Source: DASXMT01 sp963755985
GTDB taxonomy: Bacteria; Actinomycetota; Acidimicrobiia; Acidimicrobiales; RAAP-2
Direction of reading: 5' to 3'
Length of the DNA: 64,000 nucleotides
Assembly (NCBI GenBank): GCA_963755985.1
Contig: CAVWLO010000003.1
Coordinates: forward strand, 930,001-994,000
Numbering within the stretch: position 1 is the stretch's first letter; the number at the start of each line of letters is the position of its first letter. The notes under the pieces were generated by a model. The model was not told the origin of the DNA, searched no databases, and worked only from the letters and a program-made list of their open reading frames with translations. The translations under genes and the position numbers were made by a program. This document shows, piece by piece, positions 9,228 to 18,305 of the stretch.

Positions 9228-9747
9228 CATATGGTCCTTGCCATGTTGCGTCCTGAAAGCTGGACCAGACCTGCGGGTGCAAGTCCCGTCTGGGTAATCG
9301 CCGGAGAGCCCAGTAGCAGACCCCGGTCCGTCGGAGAGATCCGGCAGGCTGAGCGGGGTGTCAAGAGCCTCTTTGGAGGGAGCAAGCGTGCGGGCCGTAG
9401 TGCTACCAAGCACGAATCCTGCAGCCTCGTCAGACTCACGATGGGGGAGCCGAGCCGTTCATGTCACGGCGAAGGTCCACGTCCGACCTACCGGCGCTCC
9501 GGAATGCCCTTGGTCGGGTCCCCTCGGGGTACGGGAGCGGCACGTACGCACGGTTTGGGTCGGAACAGGAGAGACCCGTCTTCCCAGCCTTGTCAGCAAA
9601 GACCGTTCGGATAAGCCAATGGTGAAACCGAGCGGAGGGAAGCGGGAGTCCGACGGGGTCGTAGTACTGCCGATCGCCGGGATGAACCCAGCAGGAGGGA
9701 AGGACCCCGACTTCGGTCACGCCGGGAACAGAGGAACGAGTGAGGGC

Positions 9748-11091
9748 ATGGCTGGGACCGCTCAGCCCAACTCCCCCCTGGGACCACCGTCCCGGGTCAA
9801 AGTTCGACGCCTCCAGAACCGGCTATGGGCTGCGGCCAAGCAGTCTGAGGGTCGACTTTTCCACGCCCTGTATGACCGCATCTACAGGGATGACACCCTG
9901 TGGGAGGCGTGGCACCGAGTCCGAGCCAATCGTGGAGCTGCTGGGGTCGATCACCTGACCCTGGCAGAAGTGGAGGACGATTACGGGGTGGAGCGTTTGC
10001 TCACCGAGATCCGTGACACCCTTCGTGCAGGCAACTACCGCCCGGCACCAGTTCGCCGGGTGGAGATTCCAAAGCCCGACGGCTCGTTGCGGCCCTTGGG
10101 TATCCCGACCGTCAAGGACCGGGTGGTCCAACAGGCCACGAAGCTCGTCCTCGAACCCATCTTCGAGGCCGACTTTCTACCCTGCAGCTTCGGCTTTCGC
10201 CCGAAGCGTTCGGCCATCGATGCCTTGGAGAAGATCCGGGTCGGCTTCATCAAAGGCAGACAGTTCGTCTTCGAAGCCGACATTCAGAACTTCTTCGGCG
10301 AGATCGACCATGACAGGTTGCTATCCCTGGTCGGCCAACGGGTCTCTGACCGGCGGGTGCTCAAGTTGCTTCGGCTGTGGCTGCGAGCAGGCGTGTTGGA
10401 AGGCGGGGTGGTGACTGAGTCGGTCTCTGGCACTCCCCAAGGTGGAGTGATCTCACCGTTGCTGGCAAACATCTACCTGCACGCCTTCGACCGGGCCTGG
10501 GCTGAGCGGGGCACAGGAGAAGTCGTCCGCTATGCGGACGACTTCGTGGTGCTGTGTTCGTCCCAGAGCCAAGCCGAGGAAGCCCAACGGCGGGCGACCG
10601 CCATTCTGGGCGACCTCGGCCTCAGCCTCCATCCGGACAAGACCCGAGTGGTCGACCTCCGGGAGGGGAAAGAGGGCTTTGACTTCCTCGGGTGCCACCT
10701 TCGTGCCCGCATGTCCGGCAAGCTCTGGGAGCAAAAGCGGGTCATCCGTTATTACCTCCACCGCTGGCCGTCGGTGCGGTCGATGAAGCGAGCCCGGGCG
10801 AGGATCAAGGCCATGACCGGTCGGAGCCAAGTCGGACAGGAGTTGGAGACCGTCATCGAACGGCTCAACTTGTTCCTTCGGGGATGGGGCAACTACTTCC
10901 GCAACGGAAATGCGGCCGACAAGTTCGTCACCATGGACCGCTACGTGGCATGGCGGCTGAAGCGCTTGCTCGTCAAGAAGCGTGGTCGCAATCTGCGGGC
11001 GGGCCAGGCAGACACTTGGAACCGCTCCTGGTTCCACGACCAAGGCCTGCACCAGCTCATGGGCACTATTCGATACCCGAAGGCAGCGTAA
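9748..11091 (+). CDS. ltrA: Group II intron reverse transcriptase/maturase
   Basis: From the ATG at 9748 (preceded by gaggaacgag) the protein has 447 residues. The reverse transcriptase blocks are intact: PKPDGSLRPLGIPTVKDRVVQ, SFGFRPKRSAIDALE, GTPQGGVISPLLANIYL, and the catalytic YADD at residues 262-265. A maturase (X) domain follows (WGNYFRNGNAADKF). There is no C-terminal HNH endonuclease, so it should depend on nicked or replicating DNA for mobility. It promotes splicing and retrohoming of its host intron. The frame is open further upstream to 9358, and an ATG at 9619 is possible, but that stretch is ribozyme sequence. Confidence 0.92.
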   Translation: MAGTAQPNSPLGPPSRVKVRRLQNRLWAAAKQSEGRLFHALYDRIYRDDTLWEAWHRVRANRGAAGVDHLTLAEVEDDYGVERLLTEIRDTLRAGNYRPAPVRRVEIPKPDGSLRPLGIPTVKDRVVQQATKLVLEPIFEADFLPCSFGFRPKRSAIDALEKIRVGFIKGRQFVFEADIQNFFGEIDHDRLLSLVGQRVSDRRVLKLLRLWLRAGVLEGGVVTESVSGTPQGGVISPLLANIYLHAFDRAWAERGTGEVVRYADDFVVLCSSQSQAEEAQRRATAILGDLGLSLHPDKTRVVDLREGKEGFDFLGCHLRARMSGKLWEQKRVIRYYLHRWPSVRSMKRARARIKAMTGRSQVGQELETVIERLNLFLRGWGNYFRNGNAADKFVTMDRYVAWRLKRLLVKKRGRNLRAGQADTWNRSWFHDQGLHQLMGTIRYPKAA

Positions 11092-11113
11092 CCATGTCCG
11101 AAAGACCGTCGGT

Positions 11114-11147
11114 GAGCTGTATGCGGGAAAACCGCACGTACAGATCG
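11114..11147 (+). ncRNA. Group II intron domain V hairpin
   Basis: The 34-base hairpin starts gagctgtatgcgg, has a gaaa-type loop, and closes with ccgcacgtacagatc. This matches the length and pairing of bacterial group II domain V, the catalytic centre of the ribozyme. The AGC triad lies near its 5' end. Confidence 0.85.
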
Positions 11148-11201
11148 AAAGGGGGATGGGGAACCAGGCTCGCGTTGCGAGTACTGCGCCCCTGACTACC
11201 A

Positions 11202-11708
11202 ATGGATGATGAAGCGATCCGCGAGGCCGTCGACCACGTGGCGGTGACGAGGGTGCAGTCGGCCTACGCCGATGTGGTGAATCGACGGGCGTGGGACGAC
11301 TTCGAACAGTTGTTCCTACCTGACTGCACGATCTCGATCGACAAGCAGTCCGAGCAGGCGCTCGAGTTCGTCGGAGCCAAGCAGATCGGGGACTTCATCG
11401 GCCACTCGATCGAGGGCTTCGAGTTCTTCGAGTTCGTCATCCTGAACTCGCACATCGTTCTGGGCAGCGGGGCGGCGGGAGTCGACGCCGCATCGTCCAG
11501 GATGTTCATGTGCGAATTGCGCCAGGAACGAGTCAGTGGCCAGTGGACCAACGCATTCGGCGTGTACCACGACCGGTACCGGCGGGTGGATGGGAGATGG
11601 TGGTTCGCGCAGCGTCACTATCAGTCGCTCGCCCGTACCGGCCGTGGTCAGGTCTTCGAGTTCCCCCACAACCCGCCGTTCACCGGGCTGTGGGCCGAGC
11701 CCAACTGA
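11202..11708 (+). CDS. NTF2-like (SnoaL-like) family protein
   Basis: This 168-residue protein has a single cone-shaped NTF2-like domain. The typical start DHVAVTRVQSAYADVVNRRAWDDFEQLFLPDCTI and the later WTNAFGVYHDRYRRVDGRWWFAQRHY are clear. Members act as small dehydratases, isomerases or ligand-binding proteins. The group II intron ends within a few bases of this ATG, so the native ribosome-binding site and promoter have been separated from the coding region by almost 2 kb. Function is not assigned beyond the fold. Confidence 0.78.
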   Translation: MDDEAIREAVDHVAVTRVQSAYADVVNRRAWDDFEQLFLPDCTISIDKQSEQALEFVGAKQIGDFIGHSIEGFEFFEFVILNSHIVLGSGAAGVDAASSRMFMCELRQERVSGQWTNAFGVYHDRYRRVDGRWWFAQRHYQSLARTGRGQVFEFPHNPPFTGLWAEPN

Positions 11709-11717
11709 CCCCCCATA

Positions 11718-11784
11718 TCAGTCAGGCTCGGCCCGCCCGTCCTTTCGAGCGCGACCCACGTTCAGTCGGGCTCGGCCCGCCCGT
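11718..11784. repeat. Two 23-bp direct repeats, 44 bp apart
   Basis: The unit tcagtcgggctcggcccgcc occurs at 11718 and 11762 with one mismatch in the shown part. The array fills the spacer between two convergent genes, close to the stop codon of the solute-binding protein at 11794. Confidence 0.75.
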
Positions 11785-11793
11785 TCAGTCGAA

Positions 11794-13014
11794 TCAGCTC
11801 TTGACTGGCACCCGACCCACCCCTCCGGCATAAGGCGGCCCCATTTGACAGACGGCCGGCCCGAAGGAGCCCACCAACCCGAAGTGGTTGGTAGTCGAGA
11901 ACTTGTAGGAGAGGCCGAGGAACTGCCCGTTGGTGATCCCCTCGATCGCCTTCTTGATGGCGGCCGGGTCCGTCGAGTTGTACTTGGTGATGGCGTAGTT
12001 CAGGATCTCGAGCGGGACGCTGTCGGTGGCCATGGAGGTCAGGTAGTTGACGAAAGCGGGGTAGTTCGTCCCCTCCGAATAGGCCGTCATCAGCTGGTTC
12101 TGCACGGGCGTGAACGTCTGGGTGGCCGTGTCGGCACAGTTGTAGTAGTACGCACTCGCCTTGGCCGTGAGCGGCCCCATCGAGTCGAAGCCGCTGTACC
12201 AGGCCCCGGCCGAGGCCAAGATTGTGGGCGACCAATTGGCCGACTGGACGGCCTGCCAGATGGGGCCGTACCCCTCACCGGCGGTGACCACCAGCAGCTG
12301 GGCCCCCGCCCCCTTCAGCTTGGTGATGGCCGCGCTGTTGTCCACCGATCCGGGGGTTATGTTCACCGTCGTCACCTTTGCGCCCTTGATCGACTGGACG
12401 CCGGCGCCGATCTGGTTGGCGAATACGGTGTCGTAGGGGATCCCGTCGTTCAGGATCCCGACGTTCTTGAAGCCCTTCTTCTTGATCCAGTTGATGGCGG
12501 CAACACCGGTCTGCTGGAGCGACGGGTTGGGGCTGAACAGGTACGGATACTGCGTGGCCAGCTGGGAGGGCGTGAGGGTATTGGTGAGCTCCAGGTTGGC
12601 CACCACTGGCAACTTCGCCTTGGTCCACACCGCGAGCTGCTGTCCGGCCGCAGCCGGGTTGTAGCTGGCGGTGATGACGGCGGCGTCCTTGTTGGTCACC
12701 ATCTGGTTGGCCACCTGGACCGCGGTAGTCACATCGCTGGCGTCGTTCTCGATGTCCAACTTCACCTGGTGGCCGTCGATGCCGCTGGGGTGCATCGCCT
12801 CGAATTGCTGGAGGGCGATCCCGGTCTGGATCTTGGTGAGGATCCCGTAGGAGGCGAGGGCTCCGCTGGTCGGTGCCGAGATCCCGAATGTGATCGGGCC
12901 CGCAGGGATGGGCGGATACCCGGAACTGGCTCCGGCCACCGCTGTCGGACCGACCACGGTGAGCAACCCGGCGCAGGCAATAACGGCGATGGCGACCGAC
13001 AGGTGCTTTCTCAC
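11794..13014 (-). CDS. Branched-chain amino acid-type ABC transporter substrate-binding protein
   Basis: This exported 406-residue Leu/Ile/Val-binding-fold protein starts at GTG 13014, which has a strong GGGGGG ribosome site eight bases upstream. A signal peptide is visible (AIAVIACAGLLTVVG, then a probable cut after AVAGA). The mature protein begins with the ITFGISAPTSGALASYG strand typical of this class. No permease or ATPase genes for such a transporter are present in the window, so it is an orphan receptor. Ligands may be hydrophobic acids or amides rather than amino acids, given the catabolic neighbours. Confidence 0.82.
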   Translation of the reverse strand: MRKHLSVAIAVIACAGLLTVVGPTAVAGASSGYPPIPAGPITFGISAPTSGALASYGILTKIQTGIALQQFEAMHPSGIDGHQVKLDIENDASDVTTAVQVANQMVTNKDAAVITASYNPAAAGQQLAVWTKAKLPVVANLELTNTLTPSQLATQYPYLFSPNPSLQQTGVAAINWIKKKGFKNVGILNDGIPYDTVFANQIGAGVQSIKGAKVTTVNITPGSVDNSAAITKLKGAGAQLLVVTAGEGYGPIWQAVQSANWSPTILASAGAWYSGFDSMGPLTAKASAYYYNCADTATQTFTPVQNQLMTAYSEGTNYPAFVNYLTSMATDSVPLEILNYAITKYNSTDPAAIKKAIEGITNGQFLGLSYKFSTTNHFGLVGSFGPAVCQMGPPYAGGVGRVPVKS

Positions 13015-13364
13015 GGCAAATCCCCCCTCATAGCAAAACCCCCCCGAGTAGTGCGGCATCGACATCCACCGGCTGTGTTTCAGTTCTATGACTTAATGAC
13101 AACCCTGTATCGCAGTCTGAACCGTTCCCGACCGCAAGTCAATCGTTGGTTCATCAATCCAGCGGGTGAGGATCGGCCTGCTGAGCGGGCCGACTGCTCC
13201 CCTCGCCCTTGGGCGTCCCAGCCCGGTCTGCCTAGGGCCCTGTCACGACGCCGGTGCCCACTCTCCCGCACCGGATAGGACGCGGCCGCAGCGACCCGGT
13301 AGCGTGCGGGCGACAGAAATTTCGGGCGCCGTCGTCGGTGACCGCGCTCAGGGGGTTGTTGGTC
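13015..13364. other. Divergent promoter region, no gene seen
   Basis: This 350-bp spacer separates the solute-binding protein (minus) from the SDR (plus). It holds an AT-richer patch at about 13075-13160, including atgacttaatgacaa (13088-13102), two near-identical half sites that could be a regulator or promoter element. No convincing coding sequence or terminator was seen. Confidence 0.5.
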
Positions 13365-14180
13365 ATGGCTGAAAGTCGTCTTGCCGGAAAGGTCGCTTTC
13401 GTGACTGGTGCTGCTCGGGGCCAGGGGCGGGCCCATGCTCTGCGCCTGGCCCAGGAGGGCGCCGACATCATCATCTGTGACATATGCGCCGAGCTCGACA
13501 CCACGAGCTACCCCGGCGCCAGCCCGAGCGACCTCGTCGAGACGGCCACGCTGGTCGAGAAGGAGGGCCGGCGGGTCGTGGCCCGGCCGGCCGACGTCAG
13601 GGACTTTGAAGCCCTGCAGTCGCTGGTCACCGACGGCGTGGCTGAGCTCGGCCGCCTCGACATCGTCGTGGCCAATGCCGGCATCGACAGTGCGAACCTC
13701 AGTTGGGAGATCAGCTCCGAGGAGTGGGACGAGCTGGTCGGCATCAACTTGAAAGGCGTATGGCAGACGGCCAAGGCGGCCATCCCGACGCTGATCCAGC
13801 AGGGGACGGGCGGATCAATCATCCTGACCAGCTCCACTGCGGGCCGAAAGGGCCTCCCCTTCAAGGCGCACTACAGCGCGGCCAAGCACGGGGTAGTCGG
13901 GTTGTCCCGGGTCCTGGCGGCCGAGCTTGGTGAGTACGACATCCGGGTCAACACCATCCATCCGGCCGGTGTGGCTACCGAGATGGTCACTGACCCCCAT
14001 TTGCAGGACCTCATCAACTCGAAGCCGGAGACCCTCGGACCCATCTTCATGAACACGCTGCCCCACACGTTCATGAAGCCGGAGGACATCGCGGCCAGCG
14101 TTGCCTTCCTGGCCAGCGACGAGTCCAGGTACATGACCGGCTCCCAGATCGTCGTGGACATGGGCAACACCGCTCGCTGA
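13365..14180 (+). CDS. Mycofactocin-type SDR family oxidoreductase
   Basis: This 271-residue short-chain dehydrogenase has the cofactor motif TGAARGQG at 14-21, NAG in VVANAGID, and the catalytic Ser/Tyr/Lys in SSTAG followed by HYSAAKHG. The insertion ICAELDTTSYPGASPSDL after the second strand is typical of the mycofactocin-linked carveol dehydrogenase-like subfamily, whose NAD is thought to stay bound and be recycled by mycofactocin. The start at 13365 was chosen by homology. It begins a run of oxidoreductases on the plus strand. Confidence 0.85.
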   Translation: MAESRLAGKVAFVTGAARGQGRAHALRLAQEGADIIICDICAELDTTSYPGASPSDLVETATLVEKEGRRVVARPADVRDFEALQSLVTDGVAELGRLDIVVANAGIDSANLSWEISSEEWDELVGINLKGVWQTAKAAIPTLIQQGTGGSIILTSSTAGRKGLPFKAHYSAAKHGVVGLSRVLAAELGEYDIRVNTIHPAGVATEMVTDPHLQDLINSKPETLGPIFMNTLPHTFMKPEDIAASVAFLASDESRYMTGSQIVVDMGNTAR

Positions 14181-14229
14181 TCATCGTGGCCGGCACGATC
14201 GACGGCCAGAGGGATCGTCAGGGGCGGCT

Positions 14230-15156
14230 GTGAGAGCCGTTCGGAATACCGAGGACGGTGTTCGTGTGCTGGACGTCGACGAGCCCTCGGGCCCGGGGGT
14301 GACGGTCGAAGTCATGGCGTCGAGCATTTGCGGTACCGATCTCGGCCTGGTTGACGCCGGGCTGACGGGGTTCACGATCGGTCATGAATTCGCCGGGCTC
14401 GTTAACGGTGTGCCGCACGCCATCGATCCGTCGATCTCCTGTGGTACCTGCGACCAGTGTCTCGAGGGGCACACTCAACGCTGCGTCGGCCCGCACACGA
14501 ACCTGGGCGTCTTCGTCGACGGTGGTCTCTGCGACCGCATCATCGTACCCGCTTCCAATCTCGTCCCACTCCCCGGAGGGCTCTCCCTCGAGGATGCCTG
14601 CCTCGTGGAGCCTGCCGGTGTGGCCTGGCACGGCGCTCGCCGCGCCGCGATCATCCCCGGCGAGCGAGTGGTGGTAGTGGGAGGTGGCTCGATCGGGCTG
14701 CTGGCCGTGGCCGTCGTTCGCCGTCTGGGCCACGGCGTGGCCCTCGTCGCTCGGCATCCCCACCAGATCGAGGCAGGTGAGCGCCTGGGAGCCCGAAGCG
14801 CCTCCGGCTCCTTTGACGTCGTGCTCGAAGCGACCGGCACCCAGTCCGGGCTGGTGACATGCGCCGACCTGGCTCGGCCGGGTGGCCGTGTCGTGCTGCT
14901 CGGCGTCTTCGCGGCCGCCGCGCCCGTTCCCGGCGCTCTGACGCTGGTCAAGGAGCTGTCGTGGATCGGCGCCATGGCCTACGGGAGTCGCCAGGGCGTC
15001 CGTGACCTGGACGAAGCGGCTGCGTTGCTCGCCGCCGTTCCCGACGTGCGCGACACCATCATCACCCATCGGTTCCCGCTCGAGGACAGCCCAGAGGCCT
15101 TCCACGTCGCTGCTTCCCGATCCGAAGGTTCCATCAAAGTGGGCTTGTATCCCTAG
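14230..15156 (+). CDS. Zinc-dependent alcohol dehydrogenase (MDR family)
   Basis: This 308-residue medium-chain dehydrogenase starts with GTG. Catalytic zinc ligands are seen in SICGTD and IGHEF, the structural-zinc cysteines in SCGTCDQCLEGHTQRC, and the Rossmann motif in VVVVGGGSIGLLA. It is shorter than the usual 340-380 residues because the loops around the second half are compact. It resembles threonine/sorbitol dehydrogenase-like enzymes and oxidises a secondary alcohol with NAD(P). It lies between two SDR genes and probably works in the same pathway. Confidence 0.8.
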   Translation: MRAVRNTEDGVRVLDVDEPSGPGVTVEVMASSICGTDLGLVDAGLTGFTIGHEFAGLVNGVPHAIDPSISCGTCDQCLEGHTQRCVGPHTNLGVFVDGGLCDRIIVPASNLVPLPGGLSLEDACLVEPAGVAWHGARRAAIIPGERVVVVGGGSIGLLAVAVVRRLGHGVALVARHPHQIEAGERLGARSASGSFDVVLEATGTQSGLVTCADLARPGGRVVLLGVFAAAAPVPGALTLVKELSWIGAMAYGSRQGVRDLDEAAALLAAVPDVRDTIITHRFPLEDSPEAFHVAASRSEGSIKVGLYP

Positions 15157-15236
15157 TTGGCTGCTGGGCCGACCCACCAGATCGAGGCCGGAGGCCGTCG
15201 CGACGACGCCGGCAGCGCCGCCCACCAAGTTCGTCA

Positions 15237-15288
15237 GTCACTCGAGCCAGGTCACTGGAGCCAGGTCACTCAGCCAGGTCACTCAGCC
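15237..15288. repeat. Short tandem array, 14-16 bp unit, three copies
   Basis: The unit gagccaggtcactca is repeated three times in the spacer between the alcohol dehydrogenase and the next SDR gene. Confidence 0.75.
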
Positions 15289-15315
15289 CCCCGGGCCGAG
15301 GGGAAGAAGGTACCC

Positions 15316-16116
15316 ATGAGCATCACCATCGACTTGTCCGGGACGAGTGCCCTGGTCACCGGGGCAGGGGCGGGCATCGGGGCCGAGATCGCCCGGTGGC
15401 TGGCTCGGGCTGGGTCCTCGGTGTCGGTCGCCGACCTCCGGGGCGACCACGCCAACCGCATCGTTCGAGCGATCGAGGCGGAGGGCGGACGGGCCCGGGC
15501 GATCGTGGCCGACTGCCGCCAGGACGAGGAGGTGGAACGCATGGTGGACGAGGCGGCAGACGCGTACGGGGGCCTCGACATTGCTGTGAACAACATCGGC
15601 ATGATGGCCGGCCGGGTTCCCGGTCCGTCGACCACCTCAGACGGTGGGTACTGGCGCGACATCCTCGACCAGAACCTGGTGCTCACAGCGCTCTGTGCCC
15701 GGGCCGAGGCCCGCGTCTTCCTCGACCAGGGTCGTGGCGGCGTCATGATCAACGTGAGCTCCGGTGAGTCGACCCGGCCGTCGCCGTTCATGACGGCCTA
15801 CGCCGCTTCCAAGGCGGCGATCAACCACCTGACCCAGAGCCTGGCCGTTGAGCTCGGGCCCTCGGACATCCGCGTCATGGCCGTGGCTCCGGGGACCACG
15901 CTCACCGAGACCGTGCGCGAAGGGCTCACCGACGAACTGGTCGAGGCCACCGTCGCCTCCACCCCGTTGCAGCGGATGACCGAGCCCGACGAGCTGGCCC
16001 GACTCACCGTTTTTCTGGCCTCCGACCTTGCCCGGTGCATCACCGGCCAGTTGATACTGGCCGATGCCGGCGCCCATCTCTCACGTACCCGGCCGTCGGC
16101 CATCGGTCGCCCATGA
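15316..16116 (+). CDS. SDR family oxidoreductase
   Basis: This 266-residue classical short-chain dehydrogenase has TGAGAGIG in the first glycine-rich turn, NNIG in the NAG position (VNNIGMMAG), and Ser plus YAASK for catalysis (INVSSGE, then AYAASKAAINHL). The start at 15316 follows a gggaagaagg ribosome site. Its last codon overlaps the start of the amidohydrolase gene (ATGA), indicating coupled translation. The substrate is unknown; the context suggests oxidation of a hydroxylated cyclic or acyl compound. Confidence 0.82.
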   Translation: MSITIDLSGTSALVTGAGAGIGAEIARWLARAGSSVSVADLRGDHANRIVRAIEAEGGRARAIVADCRQDEEVERMVDEAADAYGGLDIAVNNIGMMAGRVPGPSTTSDGGYWRDILDQNLVLTALCARAEARVFLDQGRGGVMINVSSGESTRPSPFMTAYAASKAAINHLTQSLAVELGPSDIRVMAVAPGTTLTETVREGLTDELVEATVASTPLQRMTEPDELARLTVFLASDLARCITGQLILADAGAHLSRTRPSAIGRP

Positions 16117-17009
16117 CCGGACTCGGCAGCTACGGCCCGGTCGACGCCCACGTGCACGTGGCCAGTGACGACGAGGCCCGCTTCCCACGGCACCCGACCG
16201 GTGTGGCCAGTGATTGGTGGAAGCGGGGCGGCTACGAGGTCGAGGCCGTGCTCGGCACGCTGACCGGTGCTGGGGTCACCCAGATGGTGGCCGTTCAAGC
16301 CGCAGGCGCCTATGACGACGACAACCGCTACGTGCTCGAGGTGGCCGAGGAGTTCCCCGAGTCGGTCCGAGCCGTTGTCGTCGTCGACCCCGACGCACCC
16401 GGAGCGGGCGCGGCGATCACCGACCTGGCCGCGCGTCCAGGCGTCACCGGCGTGCGCTACATGGCGGTGCGACCCGGCTCCAACTGGGTGGGGACCGAAC
16501 GAGCCGATGAAGCATTCCAGTCGGCCGCTCTAACGGGGCTGACCGTGGTCCTGACCGTCTTCCCCGCCCAAATCCCCGCTCTCCGGCCGGTCCTGGACCG
16601 GTACCCCGAGGTGCCGACCGTCCTCGACCACTGTGCCTTCCCCATTCTGGACGGATCGGTGATCAGGCGGCGCCAACCCTTGCTCGGCCTGGGCGCCGTT
16701 GCCCAGGTGGCCGTGAAGGTGACGTCGCACAACCTGGCCCCGTTGGCCGACGCCGGTGGGGCCCGGCCGCTGACCGAGCAGCTGGTCGATTGCTTCGGCA
16801 CCGACCGGGTCCTGTGGGGGTCCGACTATCCCCAGACGGCCCATGAGTCCTATGCCGGTTTGATCGATCTGGCCCGCCGCGCCCTCGGCGGGCTCGCCCC
16901 GGCTGAGCAGGCCGCCGTGCTCGGGGACAATGCTCGGCGACTCTTTGGGTTCGGGTTCGGGCTCCGGGACGGAGCGGGCGACCCGAGCGGCTCTTATCGA
17001 CCTTCGTGA
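16113..17009 (+). CDS. Amidohydrolase-2 family (TIM-barrel) hydrolase
   Basis: This 298-residue member of the amidohydrolase-2 family shows the metal site DAHVHV near the N-terminus, a central LDHCAFP histidine, and the late aspartate block LWGSDYPQT, which is diagnostic. Relatives hydrolyse lactones or decarboxylate and cleave ring products in catabolic pathways. It overlaps the SDR gene by 4 bp. A 113-bp gap then leads to the UGSC cassette. The specific reaction cannot be assigned. Confidence 0.82.
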   Translation: MTGLGSYGPVDAHVHVASDDEARFPRHPTGVASDWWKRGGYEVEAVLGTLTGAGVTQMVAVQAAGAYDDDNRYVLEVAEEFPESVRAVVVVDPDAPGAGAAITDLAARPGVTGVRYMAVRPGSNWVGTERADEAFQSAALTGLTVVLTVFPAQIPALRPVLDRYPEVPTVLDHCAFPILDGSVIRRRQPLLGLGAVAQVAVKVTSHNLAPLADAGGARPLTEQLVDCFGTDRVLWGSDYPQTAHESYAGLIDLARRALGGLAPAEQAAVLGDNARRLFGFGFGLRDGAGDPSGSYRPS

Positions 17010-17122
17010 AGGGGTCAAGAGTCTGATTCAATCCATAGAGTGTCTACATGGTGTAGAGTAGGGACCGGACGGTGAAGAGCGCGAGGATGGAATAAGGCCA
17101 TCCTCACGGCCAGGGAGCAACG

Positions 17123-18181
17123 ATGACGGCAACCGATGCGGCACACGACCAGCGCTTGATTGAGGTGGGTGACGAGTCTCCCGAGCGTCTCTACGAGCTG
17201 TTCGAGGCAAACGGCTGGGGCGACGGACTGCCCCTGGTGGCTCCGACGACCGGCCGAGTCGACGCCATGCTCGAGCACTCGGCCGGCAGTCCCGACGAAG
17301 TGCTCACCACGTTGGCCCCGAGGTTCGGTCGCCTGACCCGCCGCGTGGTGGCCGTCAACGCCGTGCTCGCCGGATGTCCGCCCGAGGTGTTCCCGGTGGT
17401 GCTGACCGCGGTGCTGGCCCTGTCCCGGCCGGAGGCAAATCTCCGCGGCGTCAACGCCACCACCCACCCGGTCTCCTTCATGACCATCGTCCACGGTGAC
17501 ATCGCCCGGAGCGCCGGGTTCAACGCCGGGGTCGGGGCATTCGGCCCGGGCAACCGGGCAAACGCCACGGTGGGCCGGGCGATCCGGCTGTTGATGCTCC
17601 ACGTCGCCGGGGCCCGTCCCGGCTTCGGCGACGCCGCCACCCAGGGACAACCTTCCAAGTACACCTACTGCGCCGCCGAGAACGCCGAGGAGAGCCCGTG
17701 GCCGAGCTACCCGGCCAGTATCGGGGTCAACGCGGCCAGTTCGGTGACCGTCCACTGCGGGGAGAACCCGCACAACGTTCACGACATGGAGGCCGAGGGC
17801 GATCCGGTGACCATCCTGGGCAAGTACGCCTCGGCTATGACGTCGCTCGGCATGAACAACGCCTGCATGCCCTTCGCCGAGTTCTTCGTGGCCTTCGGGC
17901 CCGAGCATGCGCAGAGCCTGGCCAAGGTGGGGTTGGATCGTGACGGCATCGCGTCGTACCTGCATGAGCACGCCGCCCTGCCCCTTCGCCAATTCCATCG
18001 TCACTTCAAGGGGTACGGGCGCACGACCTGGCAGGAGCTCTCGGACGAGGACGAGCTGAGTGGGATGACCACCGACGGAGGAAAGATACGCATCATGGTG
18101 ATCGGGGGCCCGGGCAAGCACGGCTCGGTCATCCCCTCGTGGGGCATGACCAGGAGCGTCACCCTGCCCCTGACGGCATGA
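17123..18181 (+). CDS. Conserved protein paired with the UGSC-family protein, function unknown
   Basis: This 352-residue soluble protein has no domain I can name with certainty. Recognisable blocks are NGWGDGLPLVAPTTGRVDAML near the start, LAGCPPEVFPVVLTAV, the Gly/Asn-rich FNAGVGAFGPGNRANATVGRA, and VHCGENPHNVHD. Three cysteines (in AGCPP, YTYCAAE and VHCGEN) could form a redox or metal site. The very close downstream UGSC gene and shared regulator suggest both proteins act together. I infer that they are the two halves of one system; a fused form would confirm it. Confidence 0.6.
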   Translation: MTATDAAHDQRLIEVGDESPERLYELFEANGWGDGLPLVAPTTGRVDAMLEHSAGSPDEVLTTLAPRFGRLTRRVVAVNAVLAGCPPEVFPVVLTAVLALSRPEANLRGVNATTHPVSFMTIVHGDIARSAGFNAGVGAFGPGNRANATVGRAIRLLMLHVAGARPGFGDAATQGQPSKYTYCAAENAEESPWPSYPASIGVNAASSVTVHCGENPHNVHDMEAEGDPVTILGKYASAMTSLGMNNACMPFAEFFVAFGPEHAQSLAKVGLDRDGIASYLHEHAALPLRQFHRHFKGYGRTTWQELSDEDELSGMTTDGGKIRIMVIGGPGKHGSVIPSWGMTRSVTLPLTA

Positions 18182-18290
18182 CGGCCAATCATCTGCCCGA
18201 TGACCCACCCACCCGCATGACCCAATGGACCGACGACCCAATGGCCCGACGACCCCAATCACCCAATCACCCAGTGACCACGAGCACGCG
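18181..18290. repeat. Degenerate tandem array (units about 15-17 bp)
   Basis: Imperfect copies of gacccaatggcccgac and shorter cacccaatca units fill the spacer between the two UGSC-cassette genes, beginning at the stop codon of the first gene. No other function is apparent. Confidence 0.6.
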
Positions 18291-18305
18291 ATACGAGGAG
18301 ACCCG

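Larger units (their letters stand above)
9245..11201 (+). mobile_element. Group II intron (ribozyme plus reverse transcriptase)
   Basis: A structured 5' segment begins about 9245 (gttgcgtcctgaaag, close to the GUGYG consensus) and shows an early domain I helix (ccagac paired with gtctgg around 9264-9292). A reverse transcriptase/maturase gene sits in the domain IV position. A domain V-like hairpin at 11114-11147 and a domain VI-like helix follow. The 3' end lies somewhere around 11196-11204, within a few bases of the ATG of the next gene. The exact ends need a comparison with an empty site. The element reads in the same direction as the NTF2-like gene, so splicing would leave that gene intact. 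Confidence 0.85.

Noticed and set aside
9358..9747. Longer start for the intron reverse transcriptase
   Set aside because: This stretch is ribozyme domain sequence; the protein family begins close to the 9748 start.
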